DNA from: Pseudomonadota bacterium
GTDB taxonomy: Bacteria > Pseudomonadota > Alphaproteobacteria > Kiloniellales > JACOMY01
Assembly (NCBI GenBank): GCA_029781795.1
Contig: JAKOWB010000343.1
Span: 1 to 34,457 of the forward strand
DNA: 34,457 nucleotides
Reading direction: 5' to 3'
Of the stretch, positions 7,405 through 15,125 are shown piece by piece (the first letter of the stretch is position 1; every line of letters starts with the position of its first letter). The notes under the pieces are model-generated. The model was not told the DNA's origin and ran no database searches. It was given only the letters and a program-made list of their open reading frames with translations. Made by a program: the position numbers and the translations under genes.

Positions 7405-9222
7405 TTGGCCGGCGAGACCAGTTGGTACTTCGACGCATTCGAAGCACGTCGGCCGCCAGCGCCGAGCAGCGTCGTGGCCTGGCGCGAGACCCTGTGGCAA
7501 CTGTTGGCGACCGTCGCGCTCGGCGTCGGCCTCTGGTACCTGCAGTGGCGCTGGTTCCAGTCGCTCAACATGGATGCGCTCTGGTTCGCCATTCCGCTGG
7601 CCCTGGCCGAGACCCTGTCCTACATCGGCCTGGTGCTGATGTTCTTCAATCTCTGGCAGGTCTCGGATACGCCGCCCAAGCCGGTGCCGGGCTGCATCGG
7701 CGATTGCGAGGGCACCGCGGACCCGCGGCCGCTGCGCATCGACCTCTTCATCACCACCTATTCCGAGGATCCGGAGCTGGTGCGCCTCAGCCTGATGGCG
7801 GCGAAGCGCGTCACCTACTCCGGACCGGCGGAGATCAAGGTTCATTGCCTGGACGACGGCCGGCGGCCGGCGATGCAGAAGGTGGCCGAGGAGTGCGGCG
7901 TCAACTACATCACGCGCTCGACCAACGAGGGCTACAAGGCCGGCAACCTGCGCAACGCGCTGGAGCTGACCGACGGCGACTTCGTGGTGATCTGCGACGC
8001 CGACACGCGGCTGTTTCCCGAGTTCCTCGAGCGGACCATGGGCTATTTCCGCGACGAGCACGTCGCCTGGGTGCAGACCCCGCAATGGTTCTTCGACCTG
8101 CCGGACGGCCAGCCGCTCGAGCTCGCCTGGGGACGTAGGCTCGGCGGCCTTGGCCGCATTCTGGCGCGCGGCCTGCAGAAGATCGCCGGGCCGATCCGCA
8201 CCGGCAGCGATCCCTTCGACAACAACCCGCAGTTCTTCTTCGACGTCATCCAGCGCCGGCGCAACGGCGCCAACGCCTCCTTCTGCTGCGGCGCCAGCTC
8301 GATCCATCGGCGCGAGGCGATCTGGCAGTCGGCCCTGCGCGCCTACGCCACGGCGATCGACCGCAAGGTGGACAACTTCGTCGACGAGGTCAGCGACCCG
8401 GAGAGCCGCGAGGCGCTTGACGAAGCACTGCGCCACCAGTTCGCGCTCGACGAGAACGTCACGCCCTACAAGTTCCATGTCTCCGAGGACATCTATACCT
8501 CGATCGCGCTGCACGGCGACCCGGACCGGCCCTGGCGCTCGGTCTATCACCCCGAGGTGCTGTCCAAGATGCTCTCGCCGCAGGACATGGCGGCCTGGGT
8601 CGTGCAGCGCTTCAAGTATGCCGCCGGCACGCTCGATATCGCCGTGCACGACAGCCCGCTCTATCGGCACAAGCTGACACTGTCCCAGCGCCTCATGTAC
8701 CTGGCGACGATCTGGTCCTACCTCTCGTGCCTCTGGACCTGGCTGTTCCTGGTCTCGCCGGCGATCTACCTCTTCACCGCCATTCCGCCGATCACCGCCT
8801 TCTCGCTGGAGTTCTTCAAGCACTTCCTGCCCTTCGTCATCGCCACCGAGCTGGCGCTTCTCGTCGGCAGCTGGGGCGTGCCGAACTCCAAGGGACGGGC
8901 CATCTACATGGGTTTCTTCCCCTACGGGCTGCGAGCACTCTGGACGGTGCTGCGCGGCAAGCCGGTGCGCTTTCCGGTCACGCCCAAGGAGCGGCAGTCG
9001 GGCATCTTCCTGCGCCTCGTGCGCTGGCAGATCCTGGTGATGGTCGCCGTCGTGCTGTCGATCATCTGGGCCACCTACGAACTCTTTGTCACCGGCACGC
9101 GCAGCGACGAGGCCGGCTACACCGTCAACCTGCTCTGGGGCCTCTACACGTTGATCCTGCTCGCGAGCTACGTGCGGGCGGCGGTCTGGCGGCCGGCATC
9201 GGAAGCGAAGGCCAGGACATGA
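7405..9222 (+). CDS. Cellulose-synthase-like GT2 glycosyltransferase without PilZ domain
   Basis: This 605-residue inner-membrane processive family 2 glycosyltransferase has two N-terminal helices (about 28-50 and 58-85). The GT-A domain carries D150-D151-G, D198-A-D200 and S360-E361-D362 (the TED position), and helices follow (about 430-465, 470-490, 540-562 and 572-595). The acceptor motif QxxRW reads Q401-R-F-K-Y405, so both the Arg and the Trp that stacks on the glucan are replaced conservatively. The protein ends at 605 with no room for the c-di-GMP-binding PilZ domain of BcsA. The start is a TTG at 7405 just after AAGGGGGAG, since no ATG or GTG lies nearby. The stop overlaps the next ATG (ATGA). 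The product is probably a beta-glucan, cellulose or a relative; the linkage cannot be told. Confidence 0.85.
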   Translation: MAGETSWYFDAFEARRPPAPSSVVAWRETLWQLLATVALGVGLWYLQWRWFQSLNMDALWFAIPLALAETLSYIGLVLMFFNLWQVSDTPPKPVPGCIGDCEGTADPRPLRIDLFITTYSEDPELVRLSLMAAKRVTYSGPAEIKVHCLDDGRRPAMQKVAEECGVNYITRSTNEGYKAGNLRNALELTDGDFVVICDADTRLFPEFLERTMGYFRDEHVAWVQTPQWFFDLPDGQPLELAWGRRLGGLGRILARGLQKIAGPIRTGSDPFDNNPQFFFDVIQRRRNGANASFCCGASSIHRREAIWQSALRAYATAIDRKVDNFVDEVSDPESREALDEALRHQFALDENVTPYKFHVSEDIYTSIALHGDPDRPWRSVYHPEVLSKMLSPQDMAAWVVQRFKYAAGTLDIAVHDSPLYRHKLTLSQRLMYLATIWSYLSCLWTWLFLVSPAIYLFTAIPPITAFSLEFFKHFLPFVIATELALLVGSWGVPNSKGRAIYMGFFPYGLRALWTVLRGKPVRFPVTPKERQSGIFLRLVRWQILVMVAVVLSIIWATYELFVTGTRSDEAGYTVNLLWGLYTLILLASYVRAAVWRPASEAKART

Positions 9223-10160
9223 GCGACAAACCCGCCTCCGGCTGGATCACCGGGCGCAGCCAGATCACCTTCCTCGTCGGACTGGTGATCGCCGCCGGCG
9301 TGATCTTCTGGCTCGAGAAGGTGCGCTTTGAGACCAGCGACGACCCGCTCGGCAGCTTCTGGATCGAACAGCGCGAGCCGCCGGCGCCGAGGGTCCTCGA
9401 CGCAGGCGCTCGAACCCTGATCGAACAGTGGCGGCCCGAGCTGGTGGCCCATATCGTGGCCGCCGATCCGGCGCTCGATCCGGTGCCGGTCCTGCTCGGC
9501 TATGCCAGTTGCCTCAAGGCCCTCGATCCTTGCGCCGCGCGGCTGACACAGCCGGCGCGCGAGGCCATTCAAGAGGTCGCGACCGGAGTCCGCTGGGAGG
9601 ATCCACTGCTGCCAAGCCTGACGCTGGTGGCGCTGGCGTCGCTGCAGCGCGACCGGGGTGCACCGGACCCGCGCGCGGCCTGGCGGACCGTCGCCCTATG
9701 GCTCGACGGCTTCGATGACTGGGCGCTGGGCGGGCGCTTCGGCACGGCCCAGTTCGTCTCACGCGCCGCCGCGCTGACCGGCAACGAGTACGCCAGCTTT
9801 CGCAGCTACGCCTCGCTGCGGGAAGTGCTCGAGGCGGCCGACGGCCTGACCCGCCTGGGCACCGCGCGAACCGCCGAGCTGGCCCGCGGCCTGGGACTGC
9901 TGACCGTGGTGTTTCCGCGCACGCCCCTGGCCAAGATCCTGCTGTGGCAGGTCTGCACGACCTGGCCGGGCGACCTGGCGGAGTCCCCGATTCCTGTCGC
10001 AGTACTGTGCTGGAGCAACTTCGCCGCGCCGGAGCTGAGCCGCCCGCTGGCTGCCCGCCTGGTCGAGCCCGACCTGAAATCGCTCTCGCCCCTGGATGCC
10101 GCCATCGTGCTGCTGACCTTGACGGCGCTGGAACAGGGCCCGCTGCTGGAAGGCCGCTAG
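9219..10160 (+). CDS. Uncharacterised membrane-anchored protein of the GT2 cassette
   Basis: I do not recognise this 313-residue protein. It begins inside the stop codon of the synthase gene (ATGA), so translation is coupled. Residues about 15-34 form one hydrophobic helix (TFLVGLVIAAGVIFWLEKV), giving a cytoplasmic N-terminus and a large periplasmic domain by the positive-inside rule. The rest is helical, leucine/alanine-rich and tryptophan-rich (about 10 Trp), with two cysteines in YASCLKALDPCAARL. The repeated helical hairpins could be TPR-like, but no repeat register is clear. Coupling suggests it works with the synthase, perhaps in the place held by BcsB or by periplasmic scaffold proteins in other systems. 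That role is inference. Confidence 0.7.
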   Translation: MSDKPASGWITGRSQITFLVGLVIAAGVIFWLEKVRFETSDDPLGSFWIEQREPPAPRVLDAGARTLIEQWRPELVAHIVAADPALDPVPVLLGYASCLKALDPCAARLTQPAREAIQEVATGVRWEDPLLPSLTLVALASLQRDRGAPDPRAAWRTVALWLDGFDDWALGGRFGTAQFVSRAAALTGNEYASFRSYASLREVLEAADGLTRLGTARTAELARGLGLLTVVFPRTPLAKILLWQVCTTWPGDLAESPIPVAVLCWSNFAAPELSRPLAARLVEPDLKSLSPLDAAIVLLTLTALEQGPLLEGR

Positions 10161-10266
10161 CGCCCCAGGGCATTCTCGGGCGACGCGGGCACCGGCTCGC
10201 ATCAAGACAATGCGCAAGATCAAAGGCTAGCCAGAGCGGTTCAATTCGACCGGAAGCGATGCCGCC

Positions 10267-10722
10267 CTAGTGGCTGTCGAGCCGCAGCGTCAGCACCAGT
10301 CTGTTGCCGTCCGGCTCGCGCAGGTACTCCACCCGATCGGCGCCGCGGCGGATCAGCCACAGGCCCAGTCCCGATTCCGGCAGCTCGTCGGCCTCCTCGT
10401 AGGGGTTCTCCGGCAGCTTCGCCAGCTTCTCCGCCAGGGCCAGGCCTTCGCCGTGGTCACGGATGCTGGCCTTAACCTCGGTCTCGGACAGCGATACTGC
10501 GACGCTGACCGACTGCTTCTCGTCGCGGGCGTGCGCGTGGATGATGGCGTTGTTGAGCGCTTCGGTACAGGCGAGCGCAAAGCGCTCGCCACGGTCGTCA
10601 CCCAGAAGCTCGACCAGCAGGCGGCCGATTGCCGCCATCGTCGCCGAAGCAAGAAACAGGCTGCTGCTGATGCTCAACGACAGGGACAAAGGCCCTGACT
10701 CTCCACCTGGCGTTTCGCCCAT
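10267..10722 (-). CDS. RsbW/SpoIIAB-like ATP-binding anti-sigma-type kinase
   Basis: The 151-residue GHKL-fold protein has the N box EALNNAIIHAHAR (about residues 55-67), the G1 box DHGEG and the G2 box ESGLGLWLI. It has no other domain, as in serine kinases that bind a target and phosphorylate a STAS antagonist. It is the last gene of a minus-strand set with STAS and phosphatase genes, the classic partner-switching trio. The ATG at 10722 has AGGA six bases upstream. A TTG at 10746 overlapping the STAS stop is an alternative that adds eight residues. The partner held by this kinase (a sigma factor or another output) is not visible in the window. Confidence 0.85.
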   Translation of the reverse strand: MGETPGGESGPLSLSLSISSSLFLASATMAAIGRLLVELLGDDRGERFALACTEALNNAIIHAHARDEKQSVSVAVSLSETEVKASIRDHGEGLALAEKLAKLPENPYEEADELPESGLGLWLIRRGADRVEYLREPDGNRLVLTLRLDSH

Positions 10723-10742
10723 CGCGTTTCCTGCTCCGCCCG

Positions 10743-11093
10743 TCAAGTCGGGCGGTCCCCTGCCAAAGCAAGTTCGGCGTTTTCCACCGTGTCGGCAACA
10801 CGAAACACGCGATCGAGGCGGGTCAGCGCCAGCAGACGCTGGACCGGCGGGCGAAGCCCCGCAAGTGCCAGGGTACCTTCGTTGCCAAGCCGCTTGAGCA
10901 GCGCAACCAATGCACCCAGCCCGCTGGAATCGACGAACTCGATCCGACCGAGGTCAAGGATCAGGCGCTTCTCACCCTCGGCAATCACCTTGCCGACCTT
11001 CTCCTTGAAGGTGATGGCCACGCTGGCATCCAGCCGGGCCAGTTCCGGGCGCAGCACGAGCGCCCTGCCCATCCGCCGCGTCGTCAGATCCAT
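10743..11093 (-). CDS. STAS-domain anti-sigma factor antagonist
   Basis: The 116-residue single-domain protein has the STAS fold and the phosphorylation motif FVDSSGLGALV (D55-S56-S57-G58). The first serine is the site modified in SpoIIAA and RsbV. When unphosphorylated it would bind the downstream kinase and free that kinase's partner; when phosphorylated it would be reset by the phosphatase encoded just upstream. It starts 24 bases after the phosphatase stop and ends at or just before the kinase start, so all three are one transcript. Confidence 0.9.
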   Translation of the reverse strand: MDLTTRRMGRALVLRPELARLDASVAITFKEKVGKVIAEGEKRLILDLGRIEFVDSSGLGALVALLKRLGNEGTLALAGLRPPVQRLLALTRLDRVFRVADTVENAELALAGDRPT

Positions 11094-11117
11094 GCCGCGT
11101 CCCCCCCTGCCGGTTTC

Positions 11118-12479
11118 TCAGTTTCGCTCGATCAGGATCGCCGCCATGTCGTCGTCGGGCGAGCGTCCGCCGCTCCAGTCCAGAAGCAGTCCGTCCAGGG
11201 CACCAAGTGCCCGCGCCGCCGGCCGATTGCGTGTCGCCACCAGCCAATCGGCCAGCCGCTGCTCGCCGAAGGGCCGACCGGCCTCGTCCCGGTTGTCCAC
11301 CAGCCCGTCGGAATAGACCAGCAGGCGCGCGCCCCGTGACAGCGGGACGACCACCTCTTCGTGCGTCACCTCGGCGAAGAGGCCCAGCGGCAGGCCGCTG
11401 CCCTCGATCAGCTCGGGTTCCGCGCCCGCGCGCAGCACCAGCGGCGCCGGCGCGCCGGCGAATGCGAGCCGCACGGCCTCGGCGTCGTCCTCGATCAGGC
11501 CATAGAGCAGCGTGAAGTAGCTGCTGCTCTCGTCCGGCCACAGCATCATGCGGTTGATCTGATCAAGGAAGGCCACGGGGTCCTTTGGCGGACTGTAGCC
11601 GCCACCCGGCTTCATGTTGTTGGCGATGATCTTGCTCAGTGTCATCGAACGCAGCGCGGCTTCGGTTCCATGACCCGCGATGTCGCCGATCCAGAAGAAA
11701 CTGCTCGTCTCGTCGAAGCGGCCATAGCCGAACATGTCGCCCGACAGCTCCTGCGACGGCACATGCAGGCCCGCGATCGTCAGCCCCGGCAGAGTCAGCA
11801 GCGCAGGCGGCAGGTTGCCGCGCTGGATCGCGGCGGCCGCCTCCAGGTCGCGGCGATGCCGGTCGTTCATGCGCTTCAGCGCGGCGTTGGCGGTCTCAAG
11901 CTGCAGGCGGGTCCGCTCGATCTTCTTCAGTTCGACTTCGAGCGCCCGCGCGGTCGCGCGCAGCGCCAGTTCGTCGCTGGCAAGCGCCGCCAGGTCCTGC
12001 AGCGCCTGGCGATCCTCCTCGCCCAGCGCGGGGCGCGGTCTGGAATCGATGATGCAGAGCGTGCCGATCGGTGCCCCCTCGGGGGCGCGCAGCACCGCTC
12101 CGGCATAGAAGCGGATATGCGGTGCCCCGGTGACCAGCGGGTTGTCGGCGAAGAGCGCGTCGCGTGTGGCATCGGGCACGCAGAACACGGCGTCCGAGGA
12201 AGCAATGGCATGGGTGCAGAAGGACACCGACCGCTCGGTCTCGGACACCTCGATGCCGCAGCGCGCCTTGAACCACTGCCGGTCGCGGTCGATCAGGCTG
12301 ACCGCCACCATCGGCACCTTGAAGAGCCGCCGGGTGATGCCGACGATCTGCTCGAAGGCCGGTTCCGGCGGCGTATCGAGGATGTGCAGGCTCTGCAGGG
12401 CCAGAAGCCGCTCATCCTCAGCCCAGGATTCCTGGACGCTGAGACGGCGACTGCCGACGAATTGATGATCGAGAACCAT
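11118..12479 (-). CDS. GAF-domain PP2C (SpoIIE/RsbU-type) serine phosphatase
   Basis: The 453-residue product has a GAF sensor domain (about residues 30-175; phrases LDTPPEPAFEQIV, VSLIDRDRQWFK, FCTHAI, RFYAGAVLRAP, GTLCIID). A coiled-coil-like helix (about 180-215) links it to a SpoIIE-type phosphatase domain (about 217-453). Metal-ligand regions are visible: SGDMFGYG (D248), WIGDIAGHGTEAAL (D266), LVYSDGLVD and SPDDDMAAIL. It should dephosphorylate the STAS protein in response to a signal sensed by GAF. The ATG at 12479 is preferred; a TTG at 12491 is possible and neither has a strong ribosome-binding site. A short relic of a related phosphatase lies about 100 bases upstream. Confidence 0.88.
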   Translation of the reverse strand: MVLDHQFVGSRRLSVQESWAEDERLLALQSLHILDTPPEPAFEQIVGITRRLFKVPMVAVSLIDRDRQWFKARCGIEVSETERSVSFCTHAIASSDAVFCVPDATRDALFADNPLVTGAPHIRFYAGAVLRAPEGAPIGTLCIIDSRPRPALGEEDRQALQDLAALASDELALRATARALEVELKKIERTRLQLETANAALKRMNDRHRRDLEAAAAIQRGNLPPALLTLPGLTIAGLHVPSQELSGDMFGYGRFDETSSFFWIGDIAGHGTEAALRSMTLSKIIANNMKPGGGYSPPKDPVAFLDQINRMMLWPDESSSYFTLLYGLIEDDAEAVRLAFAGAPAPLVLRAGAEPELIEGSGLPLGLFAEVTHEEVVVPLSRGARLLVYSDGLVDNRDEAGRPFGEQRLADWLVATRNRPAARALGALDGLLLDWSGGRSPDDDMAAILIERN

Positions 12480-12580
12480 GCCCGTGTGCAAGACTTCACG
12501 CAGTTACAGTTTTGGATGGACGACGCCGCATTGCAACAACCGACCGAGTCCAGGCGGGCCCTTGCGGCAGGTCATTTCAC

Positions 12581-12679
12581 TCACAGCCGCTCGATCGGGA
12601 TGGCAACCATGTCGTCGTACGGCGAGCGTCGGCGGCCGCAGTCGGGCAGCACGGCGTCCAGCGCGCCCAGCGCCCCGAA
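12581..12679 (-). pseudogene. Relic of a second SpoIIE-type phosphatase (C-terminal 32 codons)
   Basis: On the minus strand the last 32 codons before a TGA read FGALGALDAVLPD...RRRSPYDDMVAIPIERL. They match the C-terminus of the intact phosphatase (RALGALDGLLLD...GGRSPDDDMAAILIERN) at about 19 of 31 positions. Upstream codons in the same frame have no phosphatase features, and no start is apparent. The stretch from 12480 to 12811 has no other gene. It is either the remains of a tandem duplicate or the tail of a gene removed when the GH5 gene arrived. Confidence 0.7.
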
Positions 12680-12811
12680 GGGCGCCTTGCCGATCCGTCC
12701 CGCTGCCATTCGCCCCGCCGTAGATATGCTCGTAGCTCTGCTGGTCGATGTTCTTCGCGCTCCGGTCGCTCTATCTTGCATACGAGGGTAAAGGATCGCG
12801 ACAGCCGCACA

Positions 12812-13909
12812 ATGGCAAACCGCGTCACATCGAATCGCCTGGAACGCCGGCGGTTCCTCGCGCTCGCCGCGGCCCTCGGCCTCACTCCGGCAGGGCAGCC
12901 GGCGGCCGCCGGGGCGCCCTGGGACCGCGTCGACCCGGTGGTGGCGCACAAGCTGCGGCGCGGAGTCAGCCTGTCGCACTGGTTCTGGCTGCCGCGGGAA
13001 GGTCATGCGGCGGGCGATCCCGACTACCTCGACCAGAACGATCTGCTGGCCCTGTTCGAGCTGGGCTTCGGCCATGTGCGCCTGCCCGTCGATCTCTACA
13101 GGCTCTTTCCGGACGGCCAGCCGGACGAGGCCCTGCTTGCCCGCCTCGACCTCGCGCTCGACCTGATCGCGCGCATCGGCCTGCTGGCCCTGGTCTCGCC
13201 CTTCGGCGACTACAACATCGCAACGCCTGACCGCCGCCTGCTGAACGCATCGCTGCTCGACCGCCTGGCGTCCCGGCTGGCGGGGCGCGATCCCTGGCAT
13301 GTCGTGTTTTCGATCGTCAATGAACCCATTGGCGTTACGCCGTCGGACTGGACCGGAATGCAGGCCGAGCTGGCGCAGCTCGTCCGGGCGCGCCTGCCCC
13401 GGCACCTGCTGATCGCCTCCGCGCCCGTGGCGCCCGACCCGGCGACCCCGTCCTGGGGCGCGCATCGCGCGCTGATGCAGGTGACGCCCCCCAAGGATCC
13501 CAACCTCGCCATGGCCCTGCACTGGTACGAGCCCTTCTGGCTGACCCACGCCGGCGCGCCCTGGCTCAATGCCGCGGAACTGGCAGAGGTCAGCGACCAC
13601 AGCGGCGAGCGCTACCGCGGCTCCGACTGGCAGGGCTGGCGCCTGGAGGCAGAGCTGGCGGAGGTCGCGGCCTGGGCACAGCGCCTCGCCGTGCCGCTCT
13701 ACATCGCCGAGTTCGGCGCCTTTCGCTACGGCACCGCGCCGGCCATCGAGCGCGAGGCCTGGGCCGCAGACTGCGTCCGGCTGTTCGAGCGGTTTGCCTT
13801 GCCCTGGTGCTGGTGGGACTATGCCGAGGGCTTCGGGCTGGCAGATGGCCCGCCGGGCCAGCGGCAGTTCGATCCCGGACTGGTGCGGGCGCTGCTGCGG
13901 GGCGCGTGA
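12812..13909 (+). CDS. Tat-type exported GH5 family glucanase (cellulase-like)
   Basis: The 365-residue enzyme begins with a twin-arginine-like leader (RLERRRFLALAAALGL), suggesting Tat export. The body is a (beta/alpha)8 glycoside hydrolase family 5 domain: start RGVSLSHWFW (residue 50 on), FGHVRLPVD (about 87-95), acid/base glutamate in VNEP (E171), ALHWYEPF (about 235-242), nucleophile glutamate in IAEFGAF (E300), and the aromatic WCWWDY (332-337). It should cut beta-1,4-glucan or a related glucan in the periplasm or outside. Glucanases commonly accompany bacterial glucan synthases, so its place in the cassette fits editing or release of the polymer. There is no strong ribosome-binding site before the ATG. 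Confidence 0.87.
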   Translation: MANRVTSNRLERRRFLALAAALGLTPAGQPAAAGAPWDRVDPVVAHKLRRGVSLSHWFWLPREGHAAGDPDYLDQNDLLALFELGFGHVRLPVDLYRLFPDGQPDEALLARLDLALDLIARIGLLALVSPFGDYNIATPDRRLLNASLLDRLASRLAGRDPWHVVFSIVNEPIGVTPSDWTGMQAELAQLVRARLPRHLLIASAPVAPDPATPSWGAHRALMQVTPPKDPNLAMALHWYEPFWLTHAGAPWLNAAELAEVSDHSGERYRGSDWQGWRLEAELAEVAAWAQRLAVPLYIAEFGAFRYGTAPAIEREAWAADCVRLFERFALPWCWWDYAEGFGLADGPPGQRQFDPGLVRALLRGA

Positions 13910-13940
13910 CGCACCGCCGCGGCAGGGGGGAGGGGCACGC

Positions 13941-14600
13941 ATGTTGGACATGGTTTCCTGGCCCTGGGTCGCCGCCGTCGCCCTCTTTGCCTACCTGCTG
14001 GGCTCCCTTCCCTTCGGCCTGCTGCTGACCAGGGCCGCGGGCCTCGGCGATGTGCGCAAGATCGGCTCAGGCAATATCGGTGCGACCAACGTGCTGCGCA
14101 CCGGGCGCAAGGACTTGGCGCTGGCCACCCTGCTGCTCGACAGCGGCAAGGGGGGCGTCGCGGTGCTGGTCGCCTGGTGGAGCGCAGGGCCCAAGGTCGC
14201 GCTGGTCGCCGGCGTCTGCGCCGTGCTCGGGCATCTCTATCCGGTCTGGCTGCGCTTCAAGGGTGGCAAGGGCGTGGCGACCACTCTGGGTACGCTGCTG
14301 GCGCTGTCGCCTGGCGTCGGCCTGCTCTGCTGCCTTACCTGGCTCGTCGTCGCCCTGCTGTTCCGCTACTCCTCGCTCGCCGCGCTGGTGAGCCTGGCCC
14401 TGGCACCGCTCTATGCCTGGATGCTGCCGTGGGGCGCACGGCTGGACGAGATTCCGGGCAGCACCCTGTTTCTCGGCGACTGGCACCTGGTCGGCGCCGC
14501 GACGCTGCTGGCGGCGCTGATCTGGATGCGCCACCACCAGAACATCGCCCGCCTGATCGCCGGCGAGGAAACGAAGATCGGCCAGAAGAAGCGGGCCTAG
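13941..14600 (+). CDS. plsY: Acyl-phosphate:glycerol-3-phosphate acyltransferase
   Basis: This 219-residue inner-membrane protein makes lysophosphatidic acid from acyl phosphate and glycerol 3-phosphate, the first step of phospholipid synthesis. The three PlsY motifs are present: LGSLPFGLLL then KIGSGNIGATNVLRTGRK (about residues 36-53), GHLYPVWLRFKGGKGVATTLG (about 96-116), and the C-terminal HHQNIARLIAGEE. Five hydrophobic segments are seen. The ATG at 13941 follows GGGGGAGGGG. It lies 31 bases after the GH5 stop. In many alphaproteobacteria plsY directly follows pyrC, so the genes between 6526 and 13940 look inserted. Confidence 0.95.
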   Translation: MLDMVSWPWVAAVALFAYLLGSLPFGLLLTRAAGLGDVRKIGSGNIGATNVLRTGRKDLALATLLLDSGKGGVAVLVAWWSAGPKVALVAGVCAVLGHLYPVWLRFKGGKGVATTLGTLLALSPGVGLLCCLTWLVVALLFRYSSLAALVSLALAPLYAWMLPWGARLDEIPGSTLFLGDWHLVGAATLLAALIWMRHHQNIARLIAGEETKIGQKKRA

Positions 14601-15019
14601 CCCGCCGTCAGCCTGAGCTGCGCCTTGCGCTCGCCGTCGAGGTTGATGAGCGTGCGCTTGCCATCGGGCTTCAAGGCCACCCGCACCGCCTTGCCGTCGA
14701 CCTCGCCCAGCAGCACCAGTTCCTCGCCCTCGACGCGATAGACCGCCTGGCCGTCGGCCTCGGGACCGAGGCGCAGCGTACAGGGCCCGGTCACCACGCC
14801 CTTCTCGTCCAGCGCCGGCTCGCCCAGGGAAAGCTGCACCGACAGTGGGCGCTCGACGCCGACCACCTGGATCTTGCCCTCGATGGCAAAGTGGGTCGGC
14901 GAAACGGCGAGGACCGTGCCGCTGCCCGCGTTCAGCCAGAGCATGACCTTGGCCTCGATGGAGAACTCGCGCCCGGCCAACAGGTCCTTCGCCAGGAAGT
15001 TCCGGATATCGATCATCAT
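14597..15019 (-). CDS. Uncharacterised small cytoplasmic protein
   Basis: I do not recognise this 140-residue protein. It has no signal peptide or membrane segment. It is predicted to be mostly beta, with alternating polar and hydrophobic residues (REFSIEAKVMLWLNAG, HFAIEGKIQVVGVERPL, CTLRLGPEADGQAVYRVEGEELVLLGEV) and an N-terminal MMIDIRNFLAKDLLAG. It overlaps the plsY end by four bases: the CTAG there serves as the stop for both strands. It is divergent from dprA. A GAGGG about eight bases upstream supports the ATG at 15019. Coding status rests on the clean frame, the start site and the normal codon pattern. Confidence 0.7.
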   Translation of the reverse strand: MMIDIRNFLAKDLLAGREFSIEAKVMLWLNAGSGTVLAVSPTHFAIEGKIQVVGVERPLSVQLSLGEPALDEKGVVTGPCTLRLGPEADGQAVYRVEGEELVLLGEVDGKAVRVALKPDGKRTLINLDGERKAQLRLTAG

Positions 15020-15125
15020 GCTGTCTGTCGCCCTCGCTGGAACGCAGCCTTATAGGGCATCGTGCCCGCGCCCGCGCAAGGGGGCCGCTTGACAGGTCAG
15101 CTAGGCAGCCGACAGGCTGCCACCC

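Noticed and set aside
9000-9222. A PilZ domain at the C-terminus of the GT2
   Set aside because: The last 65 residues are two membrane helices and a short tail; no RxxxR or DxSxxG motif is present.
12748-13230. A small plus-strand frame beginning MFFALRSLYLAYEG upstream of the GH5 gene
   Set aside because: It runs out of frame through the GH5 coding region and becomes Arg/Pro-rich; there is no ribosome-binding site.
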